From Helicobacteraceae bacterium (lineage in GTDB: Bacteria > Campylobacterota > Campylobacteria > Campylobacterales > Sulfurimonadaceae), in NCBI GenBank assembly GCA_030642185.1, contig DAOWOG010000055.1, positions 1 to 7,125 on the forward strand: a stretch of DNA of 7,125 bases. Direction: 5' to 3'. Position 1 is the stretch's first letter. Every line of letters starts with the position of its first letter. The notes beneath the pieces are model-generated. The model saw only the letters and a program-made list of their open reading frames with translations. It had not been told where the DNA came from and ran no database searches. A program made the translations under genes and the position numbers. Shown here piece by piece: positions 1 through 7,015 of this stretch.

Positions 1-129
1 AAAAGCGTTGGACATTTCACTGACCGTATCGATCAGTTTAGCACTCAATGCAGCATCAGCATGAATAGCGTCCGCCACACGGCGGCTCTGGTTGATGATG
101 CACTCTGTGCATGCAGTATCTAATGTCAT
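1..129 (-). CDS. DUF89 / ARMT1-like damage-control phosphatase, N-terminal fragment
   Basis: This is the first 43 codons of a gene that runs off the left edge. The fragment starts MTLDTACTECIINQSRRV and continues as an amphipathic helix. A Cys-x2-Cys pair (residues 7 and 10) followed by a Gln four residues later is typical of the N-terminus of DUF89 proteins, in forms such as ECIPCFLRQ. Known family members are metal-dependent phosphatases proposed to remove damaged or overflow sugar phosphates and related phosphometabolites; their catalytic Asp and Asn residues lie further along and are outside the window. The ATG (127-129) is three bases after the purE stop codon TAG, so the gene is very probably co-transcribed and translationally coupled with purE. 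No strong ribosome binding site is seen close to the ATG; a GGAG about 20 bases upstream lies inside purE. The family call rests only on the short N-terminal motif. Confidence 0.6.
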   Translation of the reverse strand, partial: MTLDTACTECIINQSRRVADAIHADAALSAKLIDTVSEMSNAF

Positions 130-132
130 AAA

Positions 133-630
133 CTACTCGATAATGGTCTCAATCTCCAGTGAATCCATCTCCACTTTTTTTGCCTTGGCGATACGGTCTT
201 CTTTGAGTTTAACACTCAGGTCTTCATTTTCCAATGCCAGTATCTGCATCGCAAGATAGGCCGAGTTGATCGCACCGGCTTTGCCGATTGCCACGGTTGC
301 CACCGGCATACCGGCTGGCATCTGTACCGTTGAAAGCAGCGCATCGATACCGCTTAGAGCAGATGCACTCATAGGAACACCGATGATCGGCTTGACTGTT
401 TTGGATGCCAAAACTCCGGCCAGGTGCGCTGCCATACCGGCTGCCGCAATAAAGACCTGCGCCCCTTTTTTCTCTGCCGAAATGATATACTCTTTGGTAC
501 GCTCCGGTGAACGGTGTGCCGATGAGATGATCAGTTCATGATGCACCCCAAACGCCTCAAGCGTATCTGCACAGGACTTCATAACTTCATAATCACTTTT
601 GCTTCCGATAATAATCGAGATGAATTTCAT
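133..630 (-). CDS. purE: N5-carboxyaminoimidazole ribonucleotide mutase PurE (class I)
   Basis: PurE moves the carboxyl group of N5-CAIR to carbon 4 to give CAIR in cytosolic de novo purine synthesis. The 165-residue length is normal for the bacterial single-domain enzyme. Visible motifs in order are the phosphate-binding GSKSD (9-13), the catalytic SAHRSP loop (37-42, His39), AGMAAHL (64-70), GVPMSASALSG (84-94), and the QMPAGMPVATVAIG segment (103-116). AHRSP, not AHRHP, points to class I (N5-CAIR mutase) and away from the class II AIR carboxylases. Class I enzymes normally need PurK, which is not in this window. The last ~35 residues are charged and helical, as in other family members. The start is supported by AAGGA five bases upstream (636-640) and a TATAAT at 665-670. 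The downstream DUF89 gene begins three bases after the stop. Confidence 0.97.
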   Translation of the reverse strand: MKFISIIIGSKSDYEVMKSCADTLEAFGVHHELIISSAHRSPERTKEYIISAEKKGAQVFIAAAGMAAHLAGVLASKTVKPIIGVPMSASALSGIDALLSTVQMPAGMPVATVAIGKAGAINSAYLAMQILALENEDLSVKLKEDRIAKAKKVEMDSLEIETIIE

Positions 631-635
631 TGTTT

Positions 636-640
636 TCCTT
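636..640 (-). promoter_or_regulatory. Ribosome binding site of purE
   Basis: The minus strand reads AAGGA followed by five bases and ATG. The same AAGGA-N5-ATG arrangement precedes the 5-oxoprolinase and histidinol-phosphatase genes, which supports all three start choices. Confidence 0.8.
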
Positions 641-664
641 AAATAGTTGGGTTTAGGTTCTGCA

Positions 665-670
665 ATTATA
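665..670 (-). promoter_or_regulatory. Promoter -10 box of purE
   Basis: A perfect TATAAT lies 34 bases before the purE ATG and 12 bases past the stop codon of the upstream gene. It is preceded by TTTTG. There is no recognisable TTGACA at the usual distance (that place reads CGAAAC), which is common for sigma-70 promoters in Campylobacterota. It suggests that purE and the DUF89 gene have their own promoter in addition to any read-through. Confidence 0.6.
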
Positions 671-672
671 CA

Positions 673-691
673 AAACTCTACATTAGAGTTT
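673..691 (-). terminator. Short hairpin over the stop codon of the U32 gene, possible weak terminator
   Basis: A perfect 8-base inverted repeat (AAACTCTA and TAGAGTTT) surrounds a 3-base loop. On the minus strand its right arm runs into TTTTG, so it has the outline of an intrinsic terminator. The stem has only two G-C pairs and the T tract is short, so termination would be weak. It overlaps the TAA stop at 683-685 and lies just upstream of the purE -10 box. Confidence 0.3.
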
Positions 692-1975
692 CGGAATAAG
701 GTTCATTTCATCGTTCACAGGGATTCGTAAAAAAGTGTACGACGGCAATGTAGCAGGCAATGTGAACGGATTTACATTCCCGCTATGTACCGACTCCCAC
801 TCTTTGCCATTTTCCGCTAAAAGCTTTTTAAATGTCACATACCAAGTGCCGTTTTCATTTAAGATCGTACCGATTTCATTATCCACCGCTTCGATCACAC
901 TGCCTATCGGTGTGACAATTTCTACTTTATCCCCCGGCAGGGTTTTGTATTTGCACATAAAATGGGTTCCCGCCTCCGTCACCATCCCGCTGACCTGATC
1001 CGTACCCATCTGCATCGTAAAATCAAGGCTTTGGGTATCGTGCCTTTCAAAAGGACGATTTACCAGATATGCATCAGTAAATCCGCGGTTTTGCATGGTG
1101 TGAAGCTCTTTTTGGTAGGCATCAGGATCATTTTTACCCGCATAATAGTCATCAATCGCCCAGCGGTAAGTCCTTGCCGTGATCGCCGCATAATAATTCG
1201 TTTTCGTGCGTCCTTCGATCTTAACCGAGTCAATGCAGCCCGCATCGATGATCTCTTTTATATGCGAAGCAAGGTTAAGGTCTTTGGAGTTCATAATGTA
1301 CGTCCCGATCCCCGGATCCTCTTCAAGACGAAACAGGGTTCCCGTCTCCCTGTTCGCCGCATACAGCTCATACGGAAAGCGGCAATCATTTGCGCAGCTT
1401 CCGCGGTTGGGAACACGCCCACTCTGAAGCGTTGAGATCAGACAGCGACCGCTGTACGCAAAACACATTGAGCCGTGAACAAACACTTCGATCTCCAGCT
1501 CAGGGATCTCCTCTTTGATCTGCATCAGATCACGCAGCGAAATCTCCCGCGCCGCGATAATACGCCGCGCACCCATGTTGTAATAAACCCTCGCATCGAG
1601 GTAGTTCATCACATTGGCCTGAGTAGAGAGATGCAGCGGAATCTGCGGTGCAAGTTCATGCGCAAGTACCAGCACTCCCGGCGTTGCAACAATAAACGCA
1701 TCGGGTTCAAGTGCCGCCATATTGAGGATATGTTTTTTCAGCAGGTTCAGCTGCGAGTTAAACGGAAACCCATTGATCGTGACATAAACCTTTTTGCCCC
1801 TTGCATGGGCATAATCGATCCCCTCTTTAAAACTCTCCAACGTAAACTCTTTGCCCGATCGGATACGCAACGAAAAGTGGCTGACCCCGCCATATACGGC
1901 ATCCGCCCCGTAATCAAACGCAATTTTAAGTTTTTCGAGATTGCCCGCAGGCGAAAGTAACTCGACTTTTTTCAT
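683..1975 (-). CDS. trhP: U32-family tRNA hydroxylation protein TrhP (YegQ-like)
   Basis: This 430-residue protein is a U32 family member, historically labelled a peptidase or collagenase (PrtC). Known TrhP proteins carry an iron-sulfur cluster and act with prephenate to hydroxylate wobble uridine 34 of certain tRNAs (ho5U). The N-terminus VELLSPAGNLEKL and the YGADAVYGG segment (22-30) open the TIM-barrel-like domain. The U32 signature EVFVHGSMCFAYSGRC lies at 163-178. Four cysteines in the cluster-binding pattern are present (171, 178, 194, 198), as is an IEGR motif (253-256). The C-terminal ~90 residues form the small beta-rich domain usual in TrhP. Length is close to E. coli YegQ (453) and well below RlhA (about 650), while UbiU is shorter (about 330). 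The ATG overlaps the stop of the upstream GTPase gene (ATGA), with an AGAGGAAG sequence just upstream. TrhP as opposed to another U32 subgroup is likely but not proven. Confidence 0.87.
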   Translation of the reverse strand: MKKVELLSPAGNLEKLKIAFDYGADAVYGGVSHFSLRIRSGKEFTLESFKEGIDYAHARGKKVYVTINGFPFNSQLNLLKKHILNMAALEPDAFIVATPGVLVLAHELAPQIPLHLSTQANVMNYLDARVYYNMGARRIIAAREISLRDLMQIKEEIPELEIEVFVHGSMCFAYSGRCLISTLQSGRVPNRGSCANDCRFPYELYAANRETGTLFRLEEDPGIGTYIMNSKDLNLASHIKEIIDAGCIDSVKIEGRTKTNYYAAITARTYRWAIDDYYAGKNDPDAYQKELHTMQNRGFTDAYLVNRPFERHDTQSLDFTMQMGTDQVSGMVTEAGTHFMCKYKTLPGDKVEIVTPIGSVIEAVDNEIGTILNENGTWYVTFKKLLAENGKEWESVHSGNVNPFTLPATLPSYTFLRIPVNDEMNLIPKL

Positions 1976-3375
1976 GATGTCACTTCCTCTTTGCTGCCTG
2001 AAGGGCTGACAAACTGATCATTTAGCTTCTGTATGGAACGTTTACTCTCCGTCACAAGGGCAGTAAGTGCTTTAGTCTTTGCGCTGCTCCAACCCGGCAG
2101 CACCACACGAAGCAGGGACTTCCATCCTTTCGCATAAATCATCAATGAACGGGCACTCTCTTCGTCTTTCTTCATCCATTTTTTTGCCATACTTCGTGCA
2201 ATCCATCCGCGTATTTTATAGTGCATCACCATCATAGCGATCATGATGACGCCTACGGTGAATGATGCCGCAGCCGGTGAGGTCATGAGGTCTGAGGCAA
2301 GCGTCTGAAGCGTTTCAAACTTAAACAGTAACGCCCCTATTGCTGCACCGATCGTACCAAAAAGCACCAGATCGGCCCATAATACTTTTTTAGCGAGGCT
2401 TTGAAAAACACTTTGGAGCTGCGGTATCTTCTTTTTGAGACCCTCTGCAGTATCTTCAAGTGTTTTAATAATACGATAGGCCCGTTCGACACTCACGGTG
2501 TCCATACGTTCATAGATACGTGCAATATCCCCATCTTTTTTTCGTTTCAGGCGTTCAGCCGTTGCGGAGTCAACGATCAGTTCAGCGGCTTCTTCATTAT
2601 AAATAGCAAAAAAGTTTCCGCTCACCAAGCCTTTTTGAGCCAGGGCACGCTGCCATGCACCGATGACATCTTCAAGATTATCCTCTTTGGCAGTCGTATC
2701 GATCTGATTGAGGATGTAGAGAATTTTATTGGCGTCTCTATGGCGCATTGCCGTAGCGACAAGATGATCTAGTGTATCGCGCATTGCACCCGGCTCAGGA
2801 TGTCTTGCATCAAAAAAGATCAGGACAAGATCAGACATATTGATGATGTGGTCCGTCATCTTCAAGATGGCATCTCGCTGGCTGTCTGCATCAAAACCGG
2901 GTGAATCAATGAGTATTTTTCCTTTGATATGCTCTGATTTGAGTGTTTTAAGCTGCAGATATTGATTTACACGATTGCCTTCTCCCGGATCTACCTTCTT
3001 AATCTCTTCACTGATATTGTAAAAAGGGAAACGCGGATCTGCATCCAGTGCCAGTCCCGGCAGTGTAGTGACCGCTTTGTTCGGCCCGTAACACACCACG
3101 GTGAATTTATCATCAACCGCCTGATTGCCGCTTATCTGAACCCTGTTTTTAAGATAGAAGTTGATAAAAGAGGATTTGCCTGTCGAAAATGTCCCCAGTA
3201 TCGAGATAAGCGGCCACCAGGAGATATCACTGATATAAGTCTCATTCTCATCGAGCAGACCGGACTGATGCCCGATCTTGTCAAGCTCTTCAAACTTTTC
3301 CATCACCTCTACCAGGATCGGGTTCTCTTCTGACAGGTGCTCTTTTATTCTACTATAACGTTCATCAGGACTCAT
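1972..3375 (-). CDS. EHD/dynamin-like GTPase with C-terminal membrane hairpin
   Basis: A 467-residue P-loop NTPase of the dynamin superfamily, probably acting at the inner membrane in membrane remodelling or repair; its real role is unknown. A helical segment (1-50) precedes the nucleotide-binding domain: P-loop GTFSTGKSS (61-69), a candidate switch I threonine in DDKFTVV (Thr92), G3 motif DSPG (157-160) and G4 motif NQID (223-226). LPGLALDADPRFPF (105-118), LIFFDARH (185-192) and the stretch after NQID match the EHD family more than classical dynamins, but there is no EH domain. A helical region (290-330) leads to two hydrophobic segments (about 333-352 and 367-385) and then a basic C-terminal helix (388-455), consistent with a membrane anchor. 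An in-frame TAA at 3394-3396 just upstream fixes ATG 3375 as the start; the Shine-Dalgarno is weak (GAGAG). Its stop overlaps the next gene. Confidence 0.85.
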   Translation of the reverse strand: MSPDERYSRIKEHLSEENPILVEVMEKFEELDKIGHQSGLLDENETYISDISWWPLISILGTFSTGKSSFINFYLKNRVQISGNQAVDDKFTVVCYGPNKAVTTLPGLALDADPRFPFYNISEEIKKVDPGEGNRVNQYLQLKTLKSEHIKGKILIDSPGFDADSQRDAILKMTDHIINMSDLVLIFFDARHPEPGAMRDTLDHLVATAMRHRDANKILYILNQIDTTAKEDNLEDVIGAWQRALAQKGLVSGNFFAIYNEEAAELIVDSATAERLKRKKDGDIARIYERMDTVSVERAYRIIKTLEDTAEGLKKKIPQLQSVFQSLAKKVLWADLVLFGTIGAAIGALLFKFETLQTLASDLMTSPAAASFTVGVIMIAMMVMHYKIRGWIARSMAKKWMKKDEESARSLMIYAKGWKSLLRVVLPGWSSAKTKALTALVTESKRSIQKLNDQFVSPSGSKEEVTS

Positions 3376-3405
3376 TTTTGCACTCTCTTTTTTTTATCTT
3401 GTTGT

Positions 3406-3411
3406 ATTATA
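3406..3411 (-). promoter_or_regulatory. Promoter -10 box of the GTPase gene
   Basis: A perfect TATAAT sits in the 44-base gap after the 5-oxoprolinase gene, 30 bases before the GTPase ATG. No TTGACA is seen at the expected distance, which would fall inside the upstream coding region. The leader contains a run of eight A (3388-3395) between the likely transcription start and the ATG. The box suggests that GTPase and trhP form a unit separate from 5-oxoprolinase. Confidence 0.55.
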
Positions 3412-3419
3412 ACGTCAAT

Positions 3420-6400
3420 TCAATTGGAAGTCGTCTGTTTCCCATATCCCCCGCCGCCGGGTGTTTTAATGATCAACCTATCTCCGGCTTCTGCTTTAAA
3501 GGTCACCTTTCCTGCCAATTCATCGGTAGCACCGTCATGCACCAGCAAATTTTCTCCCCTGACGCCGTTTTCTCCCCCGGCAGCACCATGCGGAGCGTAG
3601 CGGCGGCGCTCGCTCAGCATTGAAACGTCCATTTTTTCACTAAAGCGGAGAATGCGTACCAACCCGTCACCGCCGTACCAGCGCCCTTTCCCTCCGCTCT
3701 TTTTACGGAGCGAAAATTCTTCGAGGACTACAGGATATCGCTGTTCAAGAATTTCCGGATCAGTGATACGGGTATTTGTCATATGCGTATGTACCCCTGA
3801 TGTACCGTTAAAACCCTCACCGGCACCCGAACCGCCACCGATAGTTTCGTAGTAGCCGAATTTTTCATTGCCGAAAGTCAGGTTGTTCATACAGCCGCAA
3901 CTGTCAGCAACATTGCCGAAAGCCTGGAAGATCACATCGACGATACGCTGCGAGGTAGTCACATTTCCGCCAACGACAGCAGCATCCTTCTGCGGATTTA
4001 AAATGGAGCCTTCGCGCAGTTTTATCTCGACAGGCTGCAAAAATCCGCCGTTAAGCGGCAGATCTTCATCAATCAGGCAGCGCAGTGCGTAGATGACTGC
4101 CGAGTAGGTAATGGAGAGCGGAGCATTCTGGTTGGACGGGCTCTGATCGGCACTGCCGGTAAAATCAAAAACAGCGCTGCCGCTGTGCGGATCAAGGCTC
4201 AGTTTCAGATCGATCACACTCCCGTCATCCATGCAATCCTGAGCATGCAGCTCTATATCCTGTGTGCGGGCGAGCATTTTGAGTTTATCCCGGATCGCTT
4301 TGGCACTGACATCCTGAATATGGCCCATATAGGCACTGATCACATTGGAGCCGTAATGCTTATCTGCTTCTTCAAGCAGCTGAAGTCCTTTGTGATTGGC
4401 GGCTGTCTGCGCTTTGATATCTGCAAGGTTTTCTGCTATTTTACGCGCACCGCCGTTTTCAAACAGTCTCCTCAGTGCAGCTTCTTTAAACTGCCCCTGC
4501 GAGCGCACCTTTTGCATTAAAATCACCGTCCCCTCTTCAGAGAGTCTTTGCGACATTGGCGGCATGGAACCCGGGGTACTGCCACCGATATCGGCATGAT
4601 GGCCCCGGCTGGCAGTGATATAGCGCACCTGATCCTCAACGATATAGGGCGAAATAACAGTAATATCGGGCAGATGCGAGCCTCCTTCAAACGGGGCATT
4701 GGAGATAAACACATCTCCTTTTTCCATCTTTCCTTCAAACTGTTCAAGCATCACTTTCACGGTGGAGCTCATTGAACCAAGATGGACCGGGACGTGCGGT
4801 GCATTGGCGATCAGATCACCTTTGGCATCAAAAACAGCGCAGGAAAAATCGAGACGCTCTTTAATGTTGGTCGAAATTGCCGTACGCTGCAGGACATGGC
4901 CCATCTGCTCGGCAACGGATGCGAACAGATTTCCGAAAATAGGAAGCCATTGGGCATCTGGACGTGTAGAGAGTACTTTTCGTTCCTGCAGTCCCACCTG
5001 AATATGGATATCACCGTAATGATCAATCGTTGCTATGCACCCCGGTTCGATGACGATGGTTGATGTCTGATCCATAATGATGGCAGGTCCTTTTAGGCAA
5101 TCTTCAAAATAGAGCGCTTCACTTAAATAGACCGGTACATCCATCCATCCCTGTTCAAAATAGACGGCTTTAATACTGTCGGGTTCGGGTACGTCTGAAC
5201 TGTGTTTACGCTTAGGCCGAAGCAGTTTTGGTGCTGCTTCGATGATCTCCGCCTGGATCTCCTCGACAATAATGCGGTCGTCGTTCAAAAAGCCGAACTC
5301 ACGCATGTGTATCTGTTTGAAAGCGGCTGCCGGATGGGCCATATCGTCAACAATGAACAGTTGTTCACTTCGTTCATACCGCAGCAAAAGTGCCCGCCGA
5401 TGCTCTCTTTTGGCACATAATATTTCAAAGGCCCTGTCCAGTGATTCGACATCCAGTGATTCGAGCGGTTGACGGATACTTTTTTGCAAACGGGTGATCC
5501 GCTCTGCCTGTGAAAGCCCATAGGCGCAAAAAACACCGGCATGACAGTGAATGACAATTTCGTCCATTCCCAGCATAGACGCGATGGCACAGGCGTGCTG
5601 TGCACCCGCTCCGCCAAAGGGCACCAAAGTATGCTCGTTCAAAGCAAAACCGCGTTTTGACGAGACCTCTTTGATCGGTTTGACCATCGTATCATTCGCC
5701 ACCCGGATAAAGGCATAGGCGATCTCTTCGATAGTGAGCGGCTGTGAACGCGCAGCATTGATTGTCAAAGCAAGTGTTTCAAATGCCTCACGGCTTTCTT
5801 GCAGTCCCAGCGGTTCTTTGGCACCGGGGCCAAATATACGGGGAAAATAGTCCGGCTGGATTCGGCCCAGGATCAAATTGGCATCGGTGACACTGAGGAA
5901 GCCTCCTTTTTTATAACAGACAGGCCCGGGATGTGCCCCCGAACTTTGGGGTCCAACGACAAACATCCCATTCTCATAAAAAAGCCGTGAACCTCCGCCG
6001 GCTGCCACAGTCACGATATCCATCTGAGGCGCTTTCAGGTTGACACCGCTGATCTGATGTTCGAACGAGATCTCAAAACTGCCGTCATAACGCGATACGT
6101 CCGTACTCGTACCGCCCATATCGAAGCCGATCAGCGCTTTGCCCTGATAAAGCGATTTCAGTCCGACCACACCCCCGGCCGGACCGGAGAGAACTGCATT
6201 GATCCCCTGAAAATCACCGTCCTCGCACAGACCGCCGAAAGATTGCATAAAATCAACCTGTTTCTCTTCAAGCGTATCACTGAAACCGCTTTTGAAACTG
6301 TGTATATAGTGTTCAATGTGCGGTGTAAGGTAAGCATCTACGACACAGCTCTCACCCCGTTCGACAATTTTGATAGAGTTGATCACTTCATGCGAGAGAC

Positions 6401-6980
6401 TGATCTGTGAAAAGCCAACTTCCTGCGCAAGCAGTTTGATCGCTTTTTCATGTTTATCGAATCCGTAAGCATGCATCAGTACCACCGCAATACTCTCAAA
6501 ACCTTCCTCTTTCAGCTCTCTAAGCGCTTTTTTGACGTCAATATAATTGAATGCTTTTTCAACTTTAAAACCCGTTTCAGTGACAACGACACGTTCCTCA
6601 ACTTCGATCACACGTTCATAAAGCATTTCAGGCTGTTTGATCTCCAGTGCAAAAAGTTCAGGACGGTTTTGATACCCGATACGCAGCAGATCTTTAAATC
6701 CTTTGGTGATGAACAGTGCCGTTTTGGCACCTTTGTGTTCCAGCAGAGCGTTAGTGGCAACCGTCGTCCCCATACGTATCCACTCAATTTGCGTGGAATC
6801 AACACTCTCTTTGGAGGAGTCTATACTCAACACTTGTTTAAGCAGCCGCCTGATTCCCTCTCTTGGAGCATCCTGATAATTTGAAGGATCCTGTGAAAGC
6901 AGTTTTTCGACATAGATCGCACCTTCATGTTCCGCATAGACATCTGTAAATGTACCGCCGCGGTCAATAGCAAATTTCAT
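3420..6980 (-). CDS. ATP-dependent 5-oxoprolinase, fused HyuA-HyuB (OPLAH type)
   Basis: The 1186-residue protein joins both halves of the hydantoinase/oxoprolinase family. It probably hydrolyses 5-oxo-L-proline to L-glutamate using ATP, in the cytosol. The N-terminal domain opens with FAIDRGGTFTDV (3-14), then KLLSQDPSNYQDAP (26-39) and RMGTTVATNALLE (69-81), all closely resembling eukaryotic 5-oxoprolinase. The actin-like HyuA core has FDMGGTSTDVSRY (286-298) and TVAAGGGSRLF (324-334). After a HyuA tail (about 520-660) the HyuB half runs from about 675 to the end, with NAPFEGGSHLPD (761-772), SRGHHADIGG (791-800; probable metal ligands) and a terminal PGGGGYG (1174-1180). It is slightly shorter than eukaryotic OPLAH (about 1290) but normal for bacterial fusions. 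The start is firm: AAGGA five bases upstream and an in-frame TAG at 7008-7010. Other hydantoinase-type amidase activity is possible; the N-terminal motifs favour 5-oxoproline. Confidence 0.9.
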   Translation of the reverse strand: MKFAIDRGGTFTDVYAEHEGAIYVEKLLSQDPSNYQDAPREGIRRLLKQVLSIDSSKESVDSTQIEWIRMGTTVATNALLEHKGAKTALFITKGFKDLLRIGYQNRPELFALEIKQPEMLYERVIEVEERVVVTETGFKVEKAFNYIDVKKALRELKEEGFESIAVVLMHAYGFDKHEKAIKLLAQEVGFSQISLSHEVINSIKIVERGESCVVDAYLTPHIEHYIHSFKSGFSDTLEEKQVDFMQSFGGLCEDGDFQGINAVLSGPAGGVVGLKSLYQGKALIGFDMGGTSTDVSRYDGSFEISFEHQISGVNLKAPQMDIVTVAAGGGSRLFYENGMFVVGPQSSGAHPGPVCYKKGGFLSVTDANLILGRIQPDYFPRIFGPGAKEPLGLQESREAFETLALTINAARSQPLTIEEIAYAFIRVANDTMVKPIKEVSSKRGFALNEHTLVPFGGAGAQHACAIASMLGMDEIVIHCHAGVFCAYGLSQAERITRLQKSIRQPLESLDVESLDRAFEILCAKREHRRALLLRYERSEQLFIVDDMAHPAAAFKQIHMREFGFLNDDRIIVEEIQAEIIEAAPKLLRPKRKHSSDVPEPDSIKAVYFEQGWMDVPVYLSEALYFEDCLKGPAIIMDQTSTIVIEPGCIATIDHYGDIHIQVGLQERKVLSTRPDAQWLPIFGNLFASVAEQMGHVLQRTAISTNIKERLDFSCAVFDAKGDLIANAPHVPVHLGSMSSTVKVMLEQFEGKMEKGDVFISNAPFEGGSHLPDITVISPYIVEDQVRYITASRGHHADIGGSTPGSMPPMSQRLSEEGTVILMQKVRSQGQFKEAALRRLFENGGARKIAENLADIKAQTAANHKGLQLLEEADKHYGSNVISAYMGHIQDVSAKAIRDKLKMLARTQDIELHAQDCMDDGSVIDLKLSLDPHSGSAVFDFTGSADQSPSNQNAPLSITYSAVIYALRCLIDEDLPLNGGFLQPVEIKLREGSILNPQKDAAVVGGNVTTSQRIVDVIFQAFGNVADSCGCMNNLTFGNEKFGYYETIGGGSGAGEGFNGTSGVHTHMTNTRITDPEILEQRYPVVLEEFSLRKKSGGKGRWYGGDGLVRILRFSEKMDVSMLSERRRYAPHGAAGGENGVRGENLLVHDGATDELAGKVTFKAEAGDRLIIKTPGGGGYGKQTTSN
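5437..5464 (-). repeat. 15-base tandem duplication inside the 5-oxoprolinase gene
   Basis: Two identical 13-base copies of TCCAGTGATTCGA (5437-5449 and 5452-5464, plus-strand reading) lie at a 15-base period. They encode the peptide repeat ESLDV-ESLD (residues 507-515), in a linker between the HyuA core and its tail. The reading frame is kept, so the duplication only lengthens the linker by five residues. Confidence 0.7.
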
Positions 6981-6985
6981 AAGCG

Positions 6986-6990
6986 TCCTT
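6986..6990 (-). promoter_or_regulatory. Ribosome binding site of the 5-oxoprolinase gene
   Basis: The minus strand reads AAGGA, five bases before the ATG at 6978-6980. On the plus strand the same bases overlap the region where a -35 element for the divergent gene would lie (TTGGTC, 6989-6994). Confidence 0.8.
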
Positions 6991-7009
6991 GGTCTATTTG
7001 TGAACTCCT

Positions 7010-7015
7010 ATTATA
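7010..7015 (-). promoter_or_regulatory. Promoter -10 box of the 5-oxoprolinase gene
   Basis: TATAAT on the minus strand, 29 bases before the ATG, predicting a leader of about 22 bases. It shares four bases with the plus-strand -10 box of the divergent gene. The -35 position reads GAGATC, a poor match. Confidence 0.6.

Noticed and set aside
962..1960. Long open frames on the plus strand opposite trhP (about 157 and 161 codons)
   Set aside because: They lie wholly inside a well-recognised gene on the other strand, have no ribosome binding site pattern, and their translations are rich in Arg, His and Ile with no recognisable motif.
683..1975. Reading the U32 gene as a secreted collagenase virulence factor (PrtC)
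   Set aside because: There is no signal peptide, and the four-cysteine cluster pattern matches the RNA-modifying members of the family; the collagenase label is historical.
3388..3395. T8 run on the plus strand as a terminator
   Set aside because: No plus-strand gene ends here and no G-C-rich stem precedes it.
3337..3623. Plus-strand frames starting near the T8 run with a hydrophobic N-terminus, looking like a small secreted protein
   Set aside because: They overlap the GTPase promoter and the conserved C-terminal end of the 5-oxoprolinase gene, and have no AAGGA-type ribosome binding site. The hydrophobic look comes from T-rich antisense of A-rich leader sequence.
4699..5617. Several open frames of 70-110 codons on both strands inside the 5-oxoprolinase gene
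   Set aside because: They are shadows of the large gene, whose protein is continuous and conserved through this region.
3420..6980. A frameshift or artificial fusion joining hyuA and hyuB
   Set aside because: The chain is continuous through the junction (about residues 660-680) and one-piece A-B proteins are the normal form of 5-oxoprolinase.
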